DNA from: JBCCFW01 sp039029535
GTDB lineage: Bacteria > Acidobacteriota > JBCCFW01
NCBI GenBank assembly: GCA_039029535.1
Contig: JBCCFW010000019.1
Coordinates: forward strand, 1 to 64,000
Length of the DNA stretch: 64,000 nucleotides
Direction: 5' to 3'
In this document: piece by piece, positions 11,042 through 19,888 of the stretch
How positions within the stretch are numbered: position 1 is the first letter of the stretch
How the letters are laid out: the number at the start of each line of letters is the position of its first letter
Made by a program: the position numbers and the translations under genes
Notes under the pieces: generated by a model
What the model saw: only the letters and a program-made list of their open reading frames with translations
The model's database searches: none
What the model was told of the DNA's origin: nothing

Positions 11042-11596
11042 GTGACCGCACTCTGGCTCCCGATCCTGCTCTCCGGCATCGCCGTGTTCTTCCTGAGTTA
11101 CCTGGCCTGGATGGTGTTGCCGCACCACCGTGGTGACTACTCCCGCCTCCCCGACGAGGACGGCACGATGGAGGCCTTGCGCTCGTCGGGTGTCGGGGCT
11201 GGGCAGTACTCCTTCCCGCACGGCGACGGTCCCGAAGCGATGAAGGACCCCGCGTGGCAGGAGAAGTACAACACCGGTCCGTCGGGTTTCTTGCTCGTGC
11301 GACCGTCCGGCCCGCCCAACATCGGCGCGAGCATGGGGATCTCGTTGGGTTACAACCTGCTCATCTCCGCGTTCGTCGCCTACCTCGCGAGCCGCTTCCT
11401 CGATCCGGGAGCGAGCTTCATGGGCGTGTTCCGCCTCTGCGCGACGGTGGCCTTCCTCGGTTACTCGGGCGCGCTCGGCTGGGGTCCGATCTGGCAAGGC
11501 AAGAGCTGGGGCTCGACGATCCGCGAGGTCATCGACGGCCTCGTCTATGGGATGGCGACGGGTGCGATCTTCGCGTACTTCTGGCCAGCAGCCTGA
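11042..11596 (+). CDS. Multi-pass membrane protein of unknown function
   Basis: 184 residues. The GTG at 11042 follows GGAGG (11033-11037) at good spacing. There is a hydrophobic helix at about residues 4-26, then a roughly 70-residue soluble loop with the conserved-looking blocks VLPHHRGDYSRLPDED and QYSFPHGDG, then about three helices (LLISAFVAYLAS, LCATVAFLGYSGALGW, LVYGMATGAIFAYFW). There is no transporter or enzyme signature. The C-terminal helices resemble proteins annotated only as hypothetical membrane proteins in environmental Acidobacteriota and Planctomycetota; that is memory, not a search. The 222-base gap upstream (10820-11041) shows no clear promoter. Confidence 0.75.
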   Translation: MTALWLPILLSGIAVFFLSYLAWMVLPHHRGDYSRLPDEDGTMEALRSSGVGAGQYSFPHGDGPEAMKDPAWQEKYNTGPSGFLLVRPSGPPNIGASMGISLGYNLLISAFVAYLASRFLDPGASFMGVFRLCATVAFLGYSGALGWGPIWQGKSWGSTIREVIDGLVYGMATGAIFAYFWPAA

Positions 11597-11617
11597 CGTT
11601 GGTCGCGCTCGTCGACG

Positions 11618-12082
11618 TCACGGGGTCGGGTGCTGGCCACTCGGCCCCGTTTGGATTGCGGTCCGGCTCGAAGCCTGCTCGTCGAGCTCGGCGCGGACAC
11701 GACGCAGGGTGTCCAGCATGGCGAAGGCCCCGGTGGCCGGAATGAGGAAGAAGGGGGCCGGCATGGCGTGGCCTGCGACGAGGCAAGCGACGGCCAAGAT
11801 CAAGACGAAGAGAGAGCAGCCCGAGAACACCCAAAACCAGTTGGTCGTGTCCTGAACGCTGGATCGGCTCCAGTTCGAGTCGCGCAGCGACGGACGATGG
11901 AGCCTGCGGAAGAAGAAGTACATCGTCGCGGACATGGGGACGTTGATGAGCACCATGGCGACGCGCTCTTCGAATGGATGGGTGTCGACGACGAGATTCG
12001 CGACGGCGCTCAGGCCACCGAGCACGACGAGGCCCAACAACAGCGGTCGGCAGTGCGTGAGGGGCCAGTCGTCCAAGTCCAT
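11618..12082 (-). CDS. Small integral membrane protein, unknown function
   Basis: 154 residues from the ATG at 12082. Four hydrophobic segments are visible (PLLLGLVVLGGLSAVANLVV, MVLINVPMSATMYFFF, WFWVFSGCSLFVLILAVAC and APFFLIPATGAFAMLDTL), followed by a hydrophilic C-terminal tail. A competing longer minus-strand frame (11529-12158) is arginine-rich and looks like a shadow. There is no recognisable domain. It is convergent with the membrane protein at 11042-11596. Confidence 0.65.
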   Translation of the reverse strand: MDLDDWPLTHCRPLLLGLVVLGGLSAVANLVVDTHPFEERVAMVLINVPMSATMYFFFRRLHRPSLRDSNWSRSSVQDTTNWFWVFSGCSLFVLILAVACLVAGHAMPAPFFLIPATGAFAMLDTLRRVRAELDEQASSRTAIQTGPSGQHPTP

Positions 12083-12130
12083 GCGATGAGGATGAACGAT
12101 CGGCCGTGCTGAGGCCAGGTACGGGCGTCG

Positions 12131-12622
12131 TCAGCGACGACGACCTTCCAGCTTCCACGAGAGGTCCATGCCCTTCTCGCCGCTGGCATCTTCGACTCGA
12201 GCCCTCAGCGTCTTCCCGACCCGCCAGTAGACGATGCGCTGGGGGAAGTCGTGCTCGAGGTTCTCGAAGACCACGCGTCGGCCTCGCGACTCGACCAGGT
12301 GGAACGGTGTCGGAGCGCTGCCGCCGGGGCTGGCGAGATAGACGATCCCGTCCGGCCGTTCCTCGATGCGCAGGTACTCGAAGAAGAAGCGGCCGGGCCC
12401 CGCGACGTCGCGGTGGAGACCGAGCATGAGCCCGCCGCGGGGCGGCATCCAGTGCTCCTCCGAGCTGCGTCCGTCCTTCTCGCTCGACCAGGTCCCGGCC
12501 ATCCAGGCCAGGTCGAGAAGACGCACCGACGAAGTCTCGGCCTCACCGGCGTCGAGCGGGCGAGCCGAGAGGGCGACGAGGAGGACTGAAGCGATGATGA
12601 CGACCAGGCTGCGAGACGACAT
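12131..12622 (-). CDS. Exported DUF6265-type protein
   Basis: 163 residues from the ATG at 12622, with GGGAG about seven bases upstream. A signal peptide is visible (SSRSLVVIIASVLLVALSA, cleavage near LDAG). The mature part has the DUF6265 hallmark LDLAWMAGTWSSEK followed by EEHWMPPRGGLMLGLHR. This small lipocalin-like beta-barrel family is usually periplasmic and has no established function. The AraC gene starts upstream on the same strand, separated by 91 bases, so the two may be co-transcribed. Confidence 0.8.
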   Translation of the reverse strand: MSSRSLVVIIASVLLVALSARPLDAGEAETSSVRLLDLAWMAGTWSSEKDGRSSEEHWMPPRGGLMLGLHRDVAGPGRFFFEYLRIEERPDGIVYLASPGGSAPTPFHLVESRGRRVVFENLEHDFPQRIVYWRVGKTLRARVEDASGEKGMDLSWKLEGRRR

Positions 12623-12713
12623 GAGGTGCTCCCGAGAAGGTGTCCGCCGAAGGTAGCGGCTCTCGACTGCCACGTCTTGAACGAATGCGACACGGCGGAG
12701 CGGCGGTCGACCC

Positions 12714-13526
12714 TCAGCCGGCAGCGAACAGCCGCGCCATCTCGTGTTGCTCGCGCTTCCAGGCCGTCGGGCTGAGCCCGGTCATCTCCTTCCACTCACG
12801 ACAGAGATGAGCCTGGTCGGCGTAGCCACCGCGCAAGGCGAGCTCCGACCAGGAGAGCTCGGGTGAGACCTCGGCCAGTCGATGCACCGACTGGAATCGG
12901 AAGACCCGCGCGAGCTGCTTGGGCGAGACACCGACCCCCTTGGCGAAGGCCCGCTCGAGACGCCGTCGCCCGACGGCGAGTTGATCGGCCAGCGTCGCCA
13001 CCGACGCGCGTCCTTGCGTGGCAGCGAGTCGTCCGGTGACGACACGCAGCAGTTGGTCGACATCGGTCTCCGACGTCAGGGCGAGCCGCTGCCGAAGAAA
13101 GCCCTCCACCAGGGTGACGCGAGCACCGTCGTCGCTCGCGTCGGCGAGACGCTGCTCGAGCTCACGAGTCGCCGCGTCGCCCCAGAGGTCGGACGACGCG
13201 ACGCCCAGGTCGGTCAGCTCGGCCAGCGGCACGCGCAGCAGTCGAGCGGCACCAGCGGGATGGAAGCGCACGCCGAGGACGCCGACTCGTCCCTCCGGCT
13301 CGAGCTGCAAGGGACCGCGGAGCTGACCGAAGACGAGACAGCGGGGTTGCCGCTCTCGACGGCCGTCGTCGTGACGTCGCCGAAAGCTCTCACCCCAGTG
13401 CAACACGAGCTCGGGGCTGCCGTCGGGGACGATGCGCTGCGCGGGCGCAGCGGTCGCCTCGAGGATCCAATGGCAAGCCACCAGCGGCGCCAGGTCGGCT
13501 GAGGGAGGATGCTCGGCGTAGCGCAC
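12714..13526 (-). CDS. AraC-family transcriptional regulator
   Basis: 270 residues, GTG start at 13526. The N-terminal half begins RYAEHPPSADLAPLVACHWI and contains IVPDGSPELVLHWGE, the DUF6597 sensor pattern found ahead of AraC helices. The C-terminal roughly 100 residues carry two HTH motifs of the AraC type: SVATLADQLAVGRRRLERAF and LSWSELALRGGYADQAHLCR, then FKEMTGLSPT-like WKEMTGLSPTAWKR. The start is 3 bases after the stop of the Ser/Thr kinase gene, so the two are in one operon, kinase first. A link between kinase signalling and this regulator is possible but inferred. Confidence 0.9.
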   Translation of the reverse strand: MRYAEHPPSADLAPLVACHWILEATAAPAQRIVPDGSPELVLHWGESFRRRHDDGRRERQPRCLVFGQLRGPLQLEPEGRVGVLGVRFHPAGAARLLRVPLAELTDLGVASSDLWGDAATRELEQRLADASDDGARVTLVEGFLRQRLALTSETDVDQLLRVVTGRLAATQGRASVATLADQLAVGRRRLERAFAKGVGVSPKQLARVFRFQSVHRLAEVSPELSWSELALRGGYADQAHLCREWKEMTGLSPTAWKREQHEMARLFAAG

Positions 13527-13529
13527 GGA

Positions 13530-14996
13530 TCAAGCGTCCGGCGAAGCCGCCCGGAGACGACGGCTGACCTGGTCGGCCATGACGCCCATGACCAGCAGGC
13601 TCGTGAGGGGCACGAGCACGCCGTCCCAGGTCAGCACGAGATCCGGGCGGGCATGGAGGGCGTGGAGGCTGACGATCCCGTAGACGACCATCGCGCCGAG
13701 GGTCTGGAACCAGGAGAGCGCGGGACGTCGCCGGAACACCGAGGCGGCGACGAGCAGCAACAACACGTTGCGCATGGGGCTCTCGGGTCCGTCGGCGACC
13801 ATGAGCGCGGCGCCGATGAGGACGCACTCCATCGCGGCCCAGGCGAAGCGCCAGGGGACCGGGTTTCGGGCGCGATCGAGACCGAGTTGCATCAACAGCG
13901 CGCCGACCGCCCAGGTTGTCAGGATGATCGTGATGCGGAGGTGGAAGCGGAGGTTGACGTCGTCCTGAAGGAAGAAGAGACCCCACTCCATCAAGTAGAA
14001 GAGCGAGAGCGCGCACCAGGTGATGGTCAGGCTCGGACGACGTGACAGCCAGCGTCGGAAGCGATGGGCCGGACCGGTGAGGAGCACCTCGACCGGCTCC
14101 CCGGCGAGGAAGCGCTCGAGCTCGACGGCCAGCTCGGAGGCGCTCGCGTAACGGCGACGCGGATCCTTCTCGAGACAGTGCTGGACGATGGCCTCCAGCT
14201 CCCGCGGCAGGTCGCGCACGCGATCACGCAGCCGCGGAGCCGGGGTCTCGAGGACCTGAGCCACGACCTGCGCGACGTTCTCTCCTCGGAAGGGCGGTTG
14301 TCCCCCGAGCAGCGCGAACAGAAGGGCGCCCAGCCCGTGAACGTCCGTCCACGGCCCGAGCTCCCAGTCCCGCCCCGAGACCTGCTCGGGTGCCATGTAC
14401 GACGGCGTGCCGATGAGCCCCTCGTCGAGCTCGCTGCCGCTTTCGAGACCAGGCCCGCGTCGCAGCCGCGCGATTCCGAAGTCGGTGACCACCGGTCGGC
14501 CTTCGACGTCGAGCAGGACGTTGGCCGGCTTGAGGTCGCGGTGCAGCACGCCCTGAGAGTGGGCGTGGTCGACGGCCCGGGCCACTCGGGCGACGATCGC
14601 TGCGGCCTCACGTGGCGGCAGGGGGCCCTCGCGACCGAGTCGATCCTGGAGACTCTCGCCCTCGACGAGCTCCATGGCGAAGAAGAGGTGGCCGTCTTCC
14701 TCGCCGGCGCCGTGGACCTTGACGATGCCAGGGTGACGGAGGGCCGCGGCGGATGCCGCCTCCACGCGGAAGCGCTGGCGGTCGGCGTCGGAGGCCAGGG
14801 CGCCCCCGCGCAGGATCTTCACCGCCACCTCACGGTCCAGCGAGGCCTGCCGCGCGCGGTGCACCACGCCCATGCCGCCGCGACCGATCTCCTCGCCCAG
14901 CACGTGATCTCCCAGCCGCTCGGGTGCGGGAGAGTCCGCCACCGCCGGTGCCTGCAGGCCCCGCGTGGTCGCTTCCGTGGAGGGTCGGCTCGTCAT
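13530..14996 (-). CDS. Membrane Ser/Thr protein kinase (Hanks type)
   Basis: 488 residues. The N-terminal kinase domain (about 30-295) has a complete set: glycine loop GRGGMG (39-43), VAVK (Lys60), HRDLKPAN (152-159), DFG (172-174) and GTPSYMAPEQ (196-205). It therefore looks active. The C-terminal 170 residues contain about five hydrophobic helices (LTITWCALSLFYLMEW, ITIILTTWAVGALLMQ, FAWAAMECVLIGAALMV, LLLLVAASVF, LVPLTSLLVMGVMADQV), so the kinase domain is cytoplasmic and membrane-tethered. This resembles PknB-like kinases with a multi-helix membrane sensor. It is followed by the AraC gene after 3 bases and divergent from the glycosyltransferase at 15124. Confidence 0.93.
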   Translation of the reverse strand: MTSRPSTEATTRGLQAPAVADSPAPERLGDHVLGEEIGRGGMGVVHRARQASLDREVAVKILRGGALASDADRQRFRVEAASAAALRHPGIVKVHGAGEEDGHLFFAMELVEGESLQDRLGREGPLPPREAAAIVARVARAVDHAHSQGVLHRDLKPANVLLDVEGRPVVTDFGIARLRRGPGLESGSELDEGLIGTPSYMAPEQVSGRDWELGPWTDVHGLGALLFALLGGQPPFRGENVAQVVAQVLETPAPRLRDRVRDLPRELEAIVQHCLEKDPRRRYASASELAVELERFLAGEPVEVLLTGPAHRFRRWLSRRPSLTITWCALSLFYLMEWGLFFLQDDVNLRFHLRITIILTTWAVGALLMQLGLDRARNPVPWRFAWAAMECVLIGAALMVADGPESPMRNVLLLLVAASVFRRRPALSWFQTLGAMVVYGIVSLHALHARPDLVLTWDGVLVPLTSLLVMGVMADQVSRRLRAASPDA

Positions 14997-15123
14997 GCGG
15001 GGATCTTGTCACGATCGTGCCGACCGACCAGGGAGTCACGTCGTTGACGGAAGTCCAAGTCCTGGGAGGGGAGCGGTGTGGGCTCGTTCGCGAAGGACTA
15101 CACTCGGGGCTCGGAGAACAGCC

Positions 15124-16794
15124 GTGTCGTTCATCTCGTCCTTGTTTCGTCGCCTGCGTCCTTCCTGGATCGTCGTCATCATCTTCGTGGTGGCGTTGAT
15201 CCCCCGTGGCATCGGTCTCGGGAACTACCTCCCCGATGACTTCCATCCCGACGAGGACAAGGAGATCCGTCGCGCGCTCCAGATGATGCGTGGCAACCTC
15301 GATCTCGGACGGATGCACAAGGGCACGCTCTTCATGGCCCTGGCCGGCGAGTACGGCGGCCTCTTCGTCGCCGGCAAGCTCACCGGGCGCTGGAACAGTC
15401 CCGACGACTTCGCCAAGAAGGTCATCGTCGGCGACCACACGCCGCTGTTCGTCTTGAGCCGCTGGACCGTCGCGATCCTCGGTGCGCTGGGGGCCGTGCT
15501 CGCGTTCTTGCTGACACGGCGGCACGCGGGCCTGCTCGCCGGCCTGATGGCGGCGGGTCTCGTCGCCTTCTTCCCCGAGCACCTGCTCATGTCGAGAGAG
15601 GGGAGACTCGACGTCCCCCTGTGCTTTGCAGTGCTGCTCTTGCTCGAGCGCTCGGCCGCGGCCTGGCGCAACCCCACGCAGCTCCGGGTGCTCGTCGCCG
15701 TGGCCTGCGCCGGGATGGTCGTCTCGACCAAGACCTCGGGAGCTCCCTACCTCATCGCCCTGATCCCCGGCTTCTTCACCTGGATGTTGGCCGACGAGCG
15801 CTGGGGACAGCGATTCCTTCGCCTGGGCATGGGCTTTGGGACCGGCTTGCTCTCGACCATCGTGTTCAACCACTCGCTCCCGTACTCGCTGGTCATGGGG
15901 CAGGGCGACCGAGCTCTCCCCGATCTCACCGACCAGTACCAGGGGGCGCCGCCCAGCCGGGTCGAGCACTACATCAATCAGCCGATCCATCAGGCGGGGG
16001 TCGTGGCCCTGCTGCTGGCGCTCGCCGGGCTGTTCTTCCTGATCAAGCGCGGTAGCTTCCAGGCGAAGGTCAACGGCCTGCTGTGGGCCGGCGCCGTCTT
16101 GCTGCAGGGTGCGATGCTCTGGAGCGTCGCGGACCTGGTCGCCTTCCGTTACCTGCTGCCCGGCATGCTCGTGCTGCTCGTGCTGGCCGCCATCGGCGCC
16201 CGTCATCTCGTTCAGCTCCTGCCGAAGGGGATGCCGCGCTGGGTCGGCCTGGGCGTGCTCGCCGCGATCGCTCTCTTCTCGCCCTTCCGTCAGTCGATGG
16301 ATCGGTTGCGGGTGGCCTTGCTGCCGTCCGTTCCGGTGGCGGCTCGCGAGTGGATCGAGGCCAACGTCCCAGCGGGCAGCGGCGTGCTGTTGGATGGACG
16401 CAACGTCTTCCCCAGCCTCTACATGCCCAAGCTCAACCAGACCAAGGAGAGCCTGGAGGCCAAGATCGAGGGCATCCGGGAGAGCGAGCCGGGCAAGGCG
16501 AGCCTGCTGGAGAGGTACTGGATCCCGACGCTCCAGGAGCCGGGCTACGACATCGAGCTCTACCAGGTGAGTCGTGCGCTGCCCACGGCGGACGAGCTCC
16601 GCGGACGCGGCATTCGCTACGTCGTCTTGCAGGACGTCGACTACGGGCTGGGCGACGACCACCCCCTGGCTGGAGCGCGCAGCAGCCTCGCGAGCCTGCT
16701 CCAGGCGCGAGGGGTGAAGGAGCTCCAGCGCTTCGACGGCGGCGGCGTCGAGCGACGCGGCGCAGCCCTGACCATCTACGACCTGGGCGGGTAG
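15124..16794 (+). CDS. GT39-like membrane glycosyltransferase (PMT/ArnT superfamily)
   Basis: 556 residues. The GTG at 15124 was chosen because it follows GGAG at 15111-15114 with about nine bases spacing and starts directly before the first membrane helix. Features are an acidic DDFHPDEDKE block after helix 1 (the metal/lipid-phosphate-binding position of the PMT superfamily), about ten further hydrophobic helices, and a soluble C-terminal domain from about residue 400. Such enzymes transfer a sugar from a polyprenyl-phosphate donor to a protein or lipid on the outer face of the inner membrane. The substrate is unknown. It is convergent with the operon ending at 16896, which holds a GT4 enzyme and an epimerase. 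Confidence 0.8.
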   Translation: MSFISSLFRRLRPSWIVVIIFVVALIPRGIGLGNYLPDDFHPDEDKEIRRALQMMRGNLDLGRMHKGTLFMALAGEYGGLFVAGKLTGRWNSPDDFAKKVIVGDHTPLFVLSRWTVAILGALGAVLAFLLTRRHAGLLAGLMAAGLVAFFPEHLLMSREGRLDVPLCFAVLLLLERSAAAWRNPTQLRVLVAVACAGMVVSTKTSGAPYLIALIPGFFTWMLADERWGQRFLRLGMGFGTGLLSTIVFNHSLPYSLVMGQGDRALPDLTDQYQGAPPSRVEHYINQPIHQAGVVALLLALAGLFFLIKRGSFQAKVNGLLWAGAVLLQGAMLWSVADLVAFRYLLPGMLVLLVLAAIGARHLVQLLPKGMPRWVGLGVLAAIALFSPFRQSMDRLRVALLPSVPVAAREWIEANVPAGSGVLLDGRNVFPSLYMPKLNQTKESLEAKIEGIRESEPGKASLLERYWIPTLQEPGYDIELYQVSRALPTADELRGRGIRYVVLQDVDYGLGDDHPLAGARSSLASLLQARGVKELQRFDGGGVERRGAALTIYDLGG

Positions 16795-16831
16795 CGAAGG
16801 CCCGGCCTCTGGTCGAGCCCCAGAACGCACG

Positions 16832-16860
16832 AAAGCCCCGATCGAGTCGATCGGGGCTTT
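16832..16860. terminator. Bidirectional intrinsic terminator
   Basis: AAAGCCCCGATC pairs with GATCGGGGCTTT around the loop GAGTC, with A-rich and T-rich ends so that either strand reads as a GC stem followed by U residues. It lies 38 bases after the GT39 stop and 36 bases from the end of the convergent epimerase gene. Confidence 0.9.
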
Positions 16861-16895
16861 CGAATCGGCCGACACGTGCGGTCGGACCCGGTCGG

Positions 16896-17879
16896 CTAGA
16901 TCAGCCCTTCTTCCTTGTACCAGTCGCCCGTGGCCTTGAGGCCCTCGGCGAGCCCGACTCTCGGGGCGTAGCCGAAGTCGTTCTTGGCGGCGCTGATGTC
17001 GAACGAGCGGTTCTGGATGAACCAGTCGACGCGACGCGGGAAGAGCGGCGGGTCCCAGGGCGTCGGCTTGAACACGAGCTCGGTTAGCCAGGCCACGGAG
17101 TAGACCAGCTTGTAGGGCCAGTGCTGGAACTTCACGTCCTTGCCCAGGGACTTGCCGATCTCGGTGACGAGCTCCTTGATGGCGATCGAGGACTCGTCGG
17201 CGATGAGGTAGGGCTTGCCGAGGCAAGCGTCGGTCTCGATGGCGCCCATCATCGCGTCGACCAGGTTGCTGATGTAGAGCGGGTGGTAGTGCGTGTCGCC
17301 CTTCCCGATCATCGGGAACGAGCCCTTCGACGCCCGCTTGTAGAGCATGACGAAGCGCTCGGGGTCGCCCGGACCGTAAATGGCGGCTGGACGCACGATG
17401 GTGATCCACGAGCCCTTCTCGAGGAACTCGTGGCAGACACGCTCGCCCTCCCACTTGGTCTCCTGGTACCAGTCGGCCGGCGCGATGGGGGCGTCCTCGG
17501 CTGCGGGCGGGTTCTCGACGTTGCCGTGCACGCCGCAGGTGCTGCAGTACAGCACGCGCTCGACGCCGTGATCGACGGCGGCCTGCAACACGTATCGGGT
17601 GCCCTCGACGTTGACGTCCCAGTACACCTGCCTAGGCAGGTTGATCCGTCGGAAGGCGGCGGCCAGGTGGTAGACGCGCTGGCAGCCCTCGGTGAGCCGG
17701 TGGACGAGATCCTTGTCGGCCACCGAGCCGACGTGGAGGTCCGCGCCCTTCTCCTGCAGCTCCTTGAAGAAGCGGCCTTCCTGGTTGTCGAGACCGACGA
17801 CCTGATGGCCGTCCTCGATGAGCTTGCGGGTGAGATGCGAGCCGGTGAAGCCGGTCGCGCCGGTGACGAAGATCTTCAT
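16896..17879 (-). CDS. NAD-dependent epimerase/dehydratase (extended SDR)
   Basis: 327 residues. N-terminal Rossmann motif GATGFTGSHL (7-16), catalytic YQETK (YxxxK) preceded by YCSTCGVHG in the serine position, and the substrate loop RPAAIYGPGD. These are the features of sugar-nucleotide epimerases/dehydratases and 3-beta-HSD-like enzymes. The exact substrate cannot be read from sequence. It is the last gene of a minus-strand operon, 68 bases after the GT4 gene, so it probably makes or modifies a sugar donor or lipid intermediate for that pathway. It ends at a strong terminator. Confidence 0.9.
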   Translation of the reverse strand: MKIFVTGATGFTGSHLTRKLIEDGHQVVGLDNQEGRFFKELQEKGADLHVGSVADKDLVHRLTEGCQRVYHLAAAFRRINLPRQVYWDVNVEGTRYVLQAAVDHGVERVLYCSTCGVHGNVENPPAAEDAPIAPADWYQETKWEGERVCHEFLEKGSWITIVRPAAIYGPGDPERFVMLYKRASKGSFPMIGKGDTHYHPLYISNLVDAMMGAIETDACLGKPYLIADESSIAIKELVTEIGKSLGKDVKFQHWPYKLVYSVAWLTELVFKPTPWDPPLFPRRVDWFIQNRSFDISAAKNDFGYAPRVGLAEGLKATGDWYKEEGLI

Positions 17880-17947
17880 GACGGATGTCCCCTGGAGGCG
17901 GTGATTCTAGTCGCTCTCCGGAAGGCTGGGCGGGATCTGTCCCCGGC

Positions 17948-19117
17948 TCAGGCAGCGGCGCCGGCGTGCAGGCCGGCGACGGTCTCGTAGAACTTGGCGA
18001 GGCGTTGACGGAAGGCCGCCTCGCTGTACTCGGCCTCGACCAGCTCCTTGCCACGACGACCGAACGCGGCACGGTCCTCGGGCGAGGTGGAGAGTCGACG
18101 GATCCCTTCGGCGAAGTCGTCCGGGTTGGGCTCGACGAGGAGGCTGGCCTCCTCGGTGATGACCTGCGTGTGGGTCGACAGCCGCGTCGCGATCGTCGGC
18201 TTGCCCGACTGCAGGTAGGAGTACACCTTCATCGGCGTGTTGCGACCGGCGATGCGCGGCGAGAGCAAGACGTCGCCCTGGTCGAGCACGGCCTGGAGCT
18301 GGGTGGCAGGGATGGGACCGACGAAGACCGTGCGGTCGCCGATCCCGAGCTCCTCGCAGCGTGCCTTGTACTGCTCGATGTGGTCGGCCCGACCACCGAC
18401 GACGACGAGGGTCGCGTCGGGACAGTCCGGCGCGGCCTTGGCGAAGCCTTCGACCATGAGGTCGATGCCTTGGTAAGACTCGAGGTTGCCGACGTAGAGG
18501 AACTTCAGGCCGGGCGCCTCGGTCAGCGTCGTGGGCAGCTCACCGGTCTCACGGTCCGCGAGCGGGAAGTCGGGGAGGAGGTGGACCAGGCTGCCGTCGG
18601 GGTGATGACGTCGGGCTTCGTCGACCAGGGCGGGGCAGACGGCGAGGACCGCGAGGGCGCGCTGGATGGAGCGCTGCTCGAGCATCCGGAAGAGGGGCAC
18701 CGCCGGGGCGTACCAGAAGCTCCGCTCGGCCACCTGCTCGCTCATGAGCGAGTCCATGTCGAAGACGTAGGGGGTCCCGGTGAGCCGCCGGATGATCCAG
18801 GCCATGAAGGCGGCTTCTTCCACCGCATGGACGATGTCGACCTTCTCGCGCTTGACGAGCTGGAGCGCCTTCCAGGCAAACGGCACGTCGCAGAGAGCCT
18901 TTTGCCACGAGGGTCCGATGGGGACTTCCTTCACGCCGAGGGGATACGAGCTGCGGTGATGCGTGACGTTGGGGATGTCGACGTCCTCGCCCTCTTCATA
19001 GGAGAGGACGTGGACCTCGTGTCCTTGATCGGACAGGGCCTCGAGGGCGGCCTGGTCCGCGATCGGTGAGCCGCGGAGCACGAAGAACGGGTGAGGAGCG
19101 AGAAACAGGATCTTCAT
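17948..19117 (-). CDS. Glycosyltransferase family 4 protein
   Basis: 389 residues. The N-terminal GT-B domain has KILFLAPHPFFVLRGSPI (a glycine-rich loop following the first strand). The C-terminal domain has FLYVGNLESYQGIDLMVEGF and the donor-binding stretch RNTPMKVYSYLQSGKPTIAT, where family members usually have an E-x7-E motif; here the first acid is absent and an N/T pair replaces it. It is a retaining cytosolic or membrane-peripheral glycosyltransferase. It is 12 bases after the methyltransferase stop and therefore in the same operon. Confidence 0.88.
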   Translation of the reverse strand: MKILFLAPHPFFVLRGSPIADQAALEALSDQGHEVHVLSYEEGEDVDIPNVTHHRSSYPLGVKEVPIGPSWQKALCDVPFAWKALQLVKREKVDIVHAVEEAAFMAWIIRRLTGTPYVFDMDSLMSEQVAERSFWYAPAVPLFRMLEQRSIQRALAVLAVCPALVDEARRHHPDGSLVHLLPDFPLADRETGELPTTLTEAPGLKFLYVGNLESYQGIDLMVEGFAKAAPDCPDATLVVVGGRADHIEQYKARCEELGIGDRTVFVGPIPATQLQAVLDQGDVLLSPRIAGRNTPMKVYSYLQSGKPTIATRLSTHTQVITEEASLLVEPNPDDFAEGIRRLSTSPEDRAAFGRRGKELVEAEYSEAAFRQRLAKFYETVAGLHAGAAA

Positions 19118-19129
19118 GGGGAGTCCGAA

Positions 19130-19888
19130 TCAAGACGAGGGCAGCGAGCCCTCGCGGGCGGCGCGCAGGATGACCGGCGAGCCGAGACGGGAGGTCAGGC
19201 CGAGCCAGGAGGCGGGAGCCTCGAGGCCACGGGAGAGGAAGGGGAGCTTGCCCATCCGGTGCAGGGCCATCGGCCAAAAGAACTGAGGCCGGCTGGCGAG
19301 CAGGGGCAAGCCCAGTGAAGTCAGCTCGTCGCCGACCTCGGCGCGCGACATCATTCCGTACTGTCGCGTGTCGCCCTCGAAGCCCTTCTTCAGCTTGAAG
19401 AGCATGGGGGCGATGGAGTTGAGGCTGTCGGTGGTGGCGAAGTCGACGATGACCGCGTGACGTGCCACCCGCGCGGCCGCGGCGAGCAAGCGTTGCCAGC
19501 TCGTGACGTGGGCCATGATGCGGAAGGCGAGCACGACGTCGACGCTCTTGTCGCGCAGCGGCGGATCCAGGAGGTCGCCGGTGAGCGCTCGGTAGCCCTC
19601 GCGTCCGACCTCGTGTCGCGGTCGTTGCTGACAGCTCGGATCGGTGCCGAGCACCGTCACCCGATAGCCCTCACGGGCGAGCGGGCCGACGAGCTGGCCG
19701 TGACCGCCGCCGATGTCGAGGACCGTCCCGCCCTTCCACGGCTCGCAGAGCTCGAGGGTGAGCTGTTCCTGACGCTCGAGCAGGTAGCGGCCGACGCGAC
19801 CGGAGAAGCGCAGGGCGTAGCGATCCGAGGACGACTCGAGGTCGGGCTGCTCGAGCCCGCGCTCGTTCACGTAGGTCGCGCTGCTCAC
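19130..19888 (-). CDS. Class I SAM-dependent methyltransferase
   Basis: 252 residues. SAM-binding motif I is VLDIGGGHGQLVGPLA, followed by VLGTDPS (motif II) and DVVLAFRIMAHV (post-motif). The length and C-terminal hydrophobic block (FFWPMALHRMGKLPF) suit a small-molecule or lipid-linked methyltransferase, but the substrate cannot be inferred. Its ATG overlaps the upstream GlpD-like gene's stop in an ATGA (19885-19888), so the two are translationally coupled. Confidence 0.87.
   Translation of the reverse strand: MSSATYVNERGLEQPDLESSSDRYALRFSGRVGRYLLERQEQLTLELCEPWKGGTVLDIGGGHGQLVGPLAREGYRVTVLGTDPSCQQRPRHEVGREGYRALTGDLLDPPLRDKSVDVVLAFRIMAHVTSWQRLLAAAARVARHAVIVDFATTDSLNSIAPMLFKLKKGFEGDTRQYGMMSRAEVGDELTSLGLPLLASRPQFFWPMALHRMGKLPFLSRGLEAPASWLGLTSRLGSPVILRAAREGSLPSS

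Noticed and set aside
14830..17454. Long minus-strand frame over the GT39 and kinase genes
   Set aside because: It is arginine/histidine-rich with no domain and lies antisense to clear genes; a high-GC shadow.
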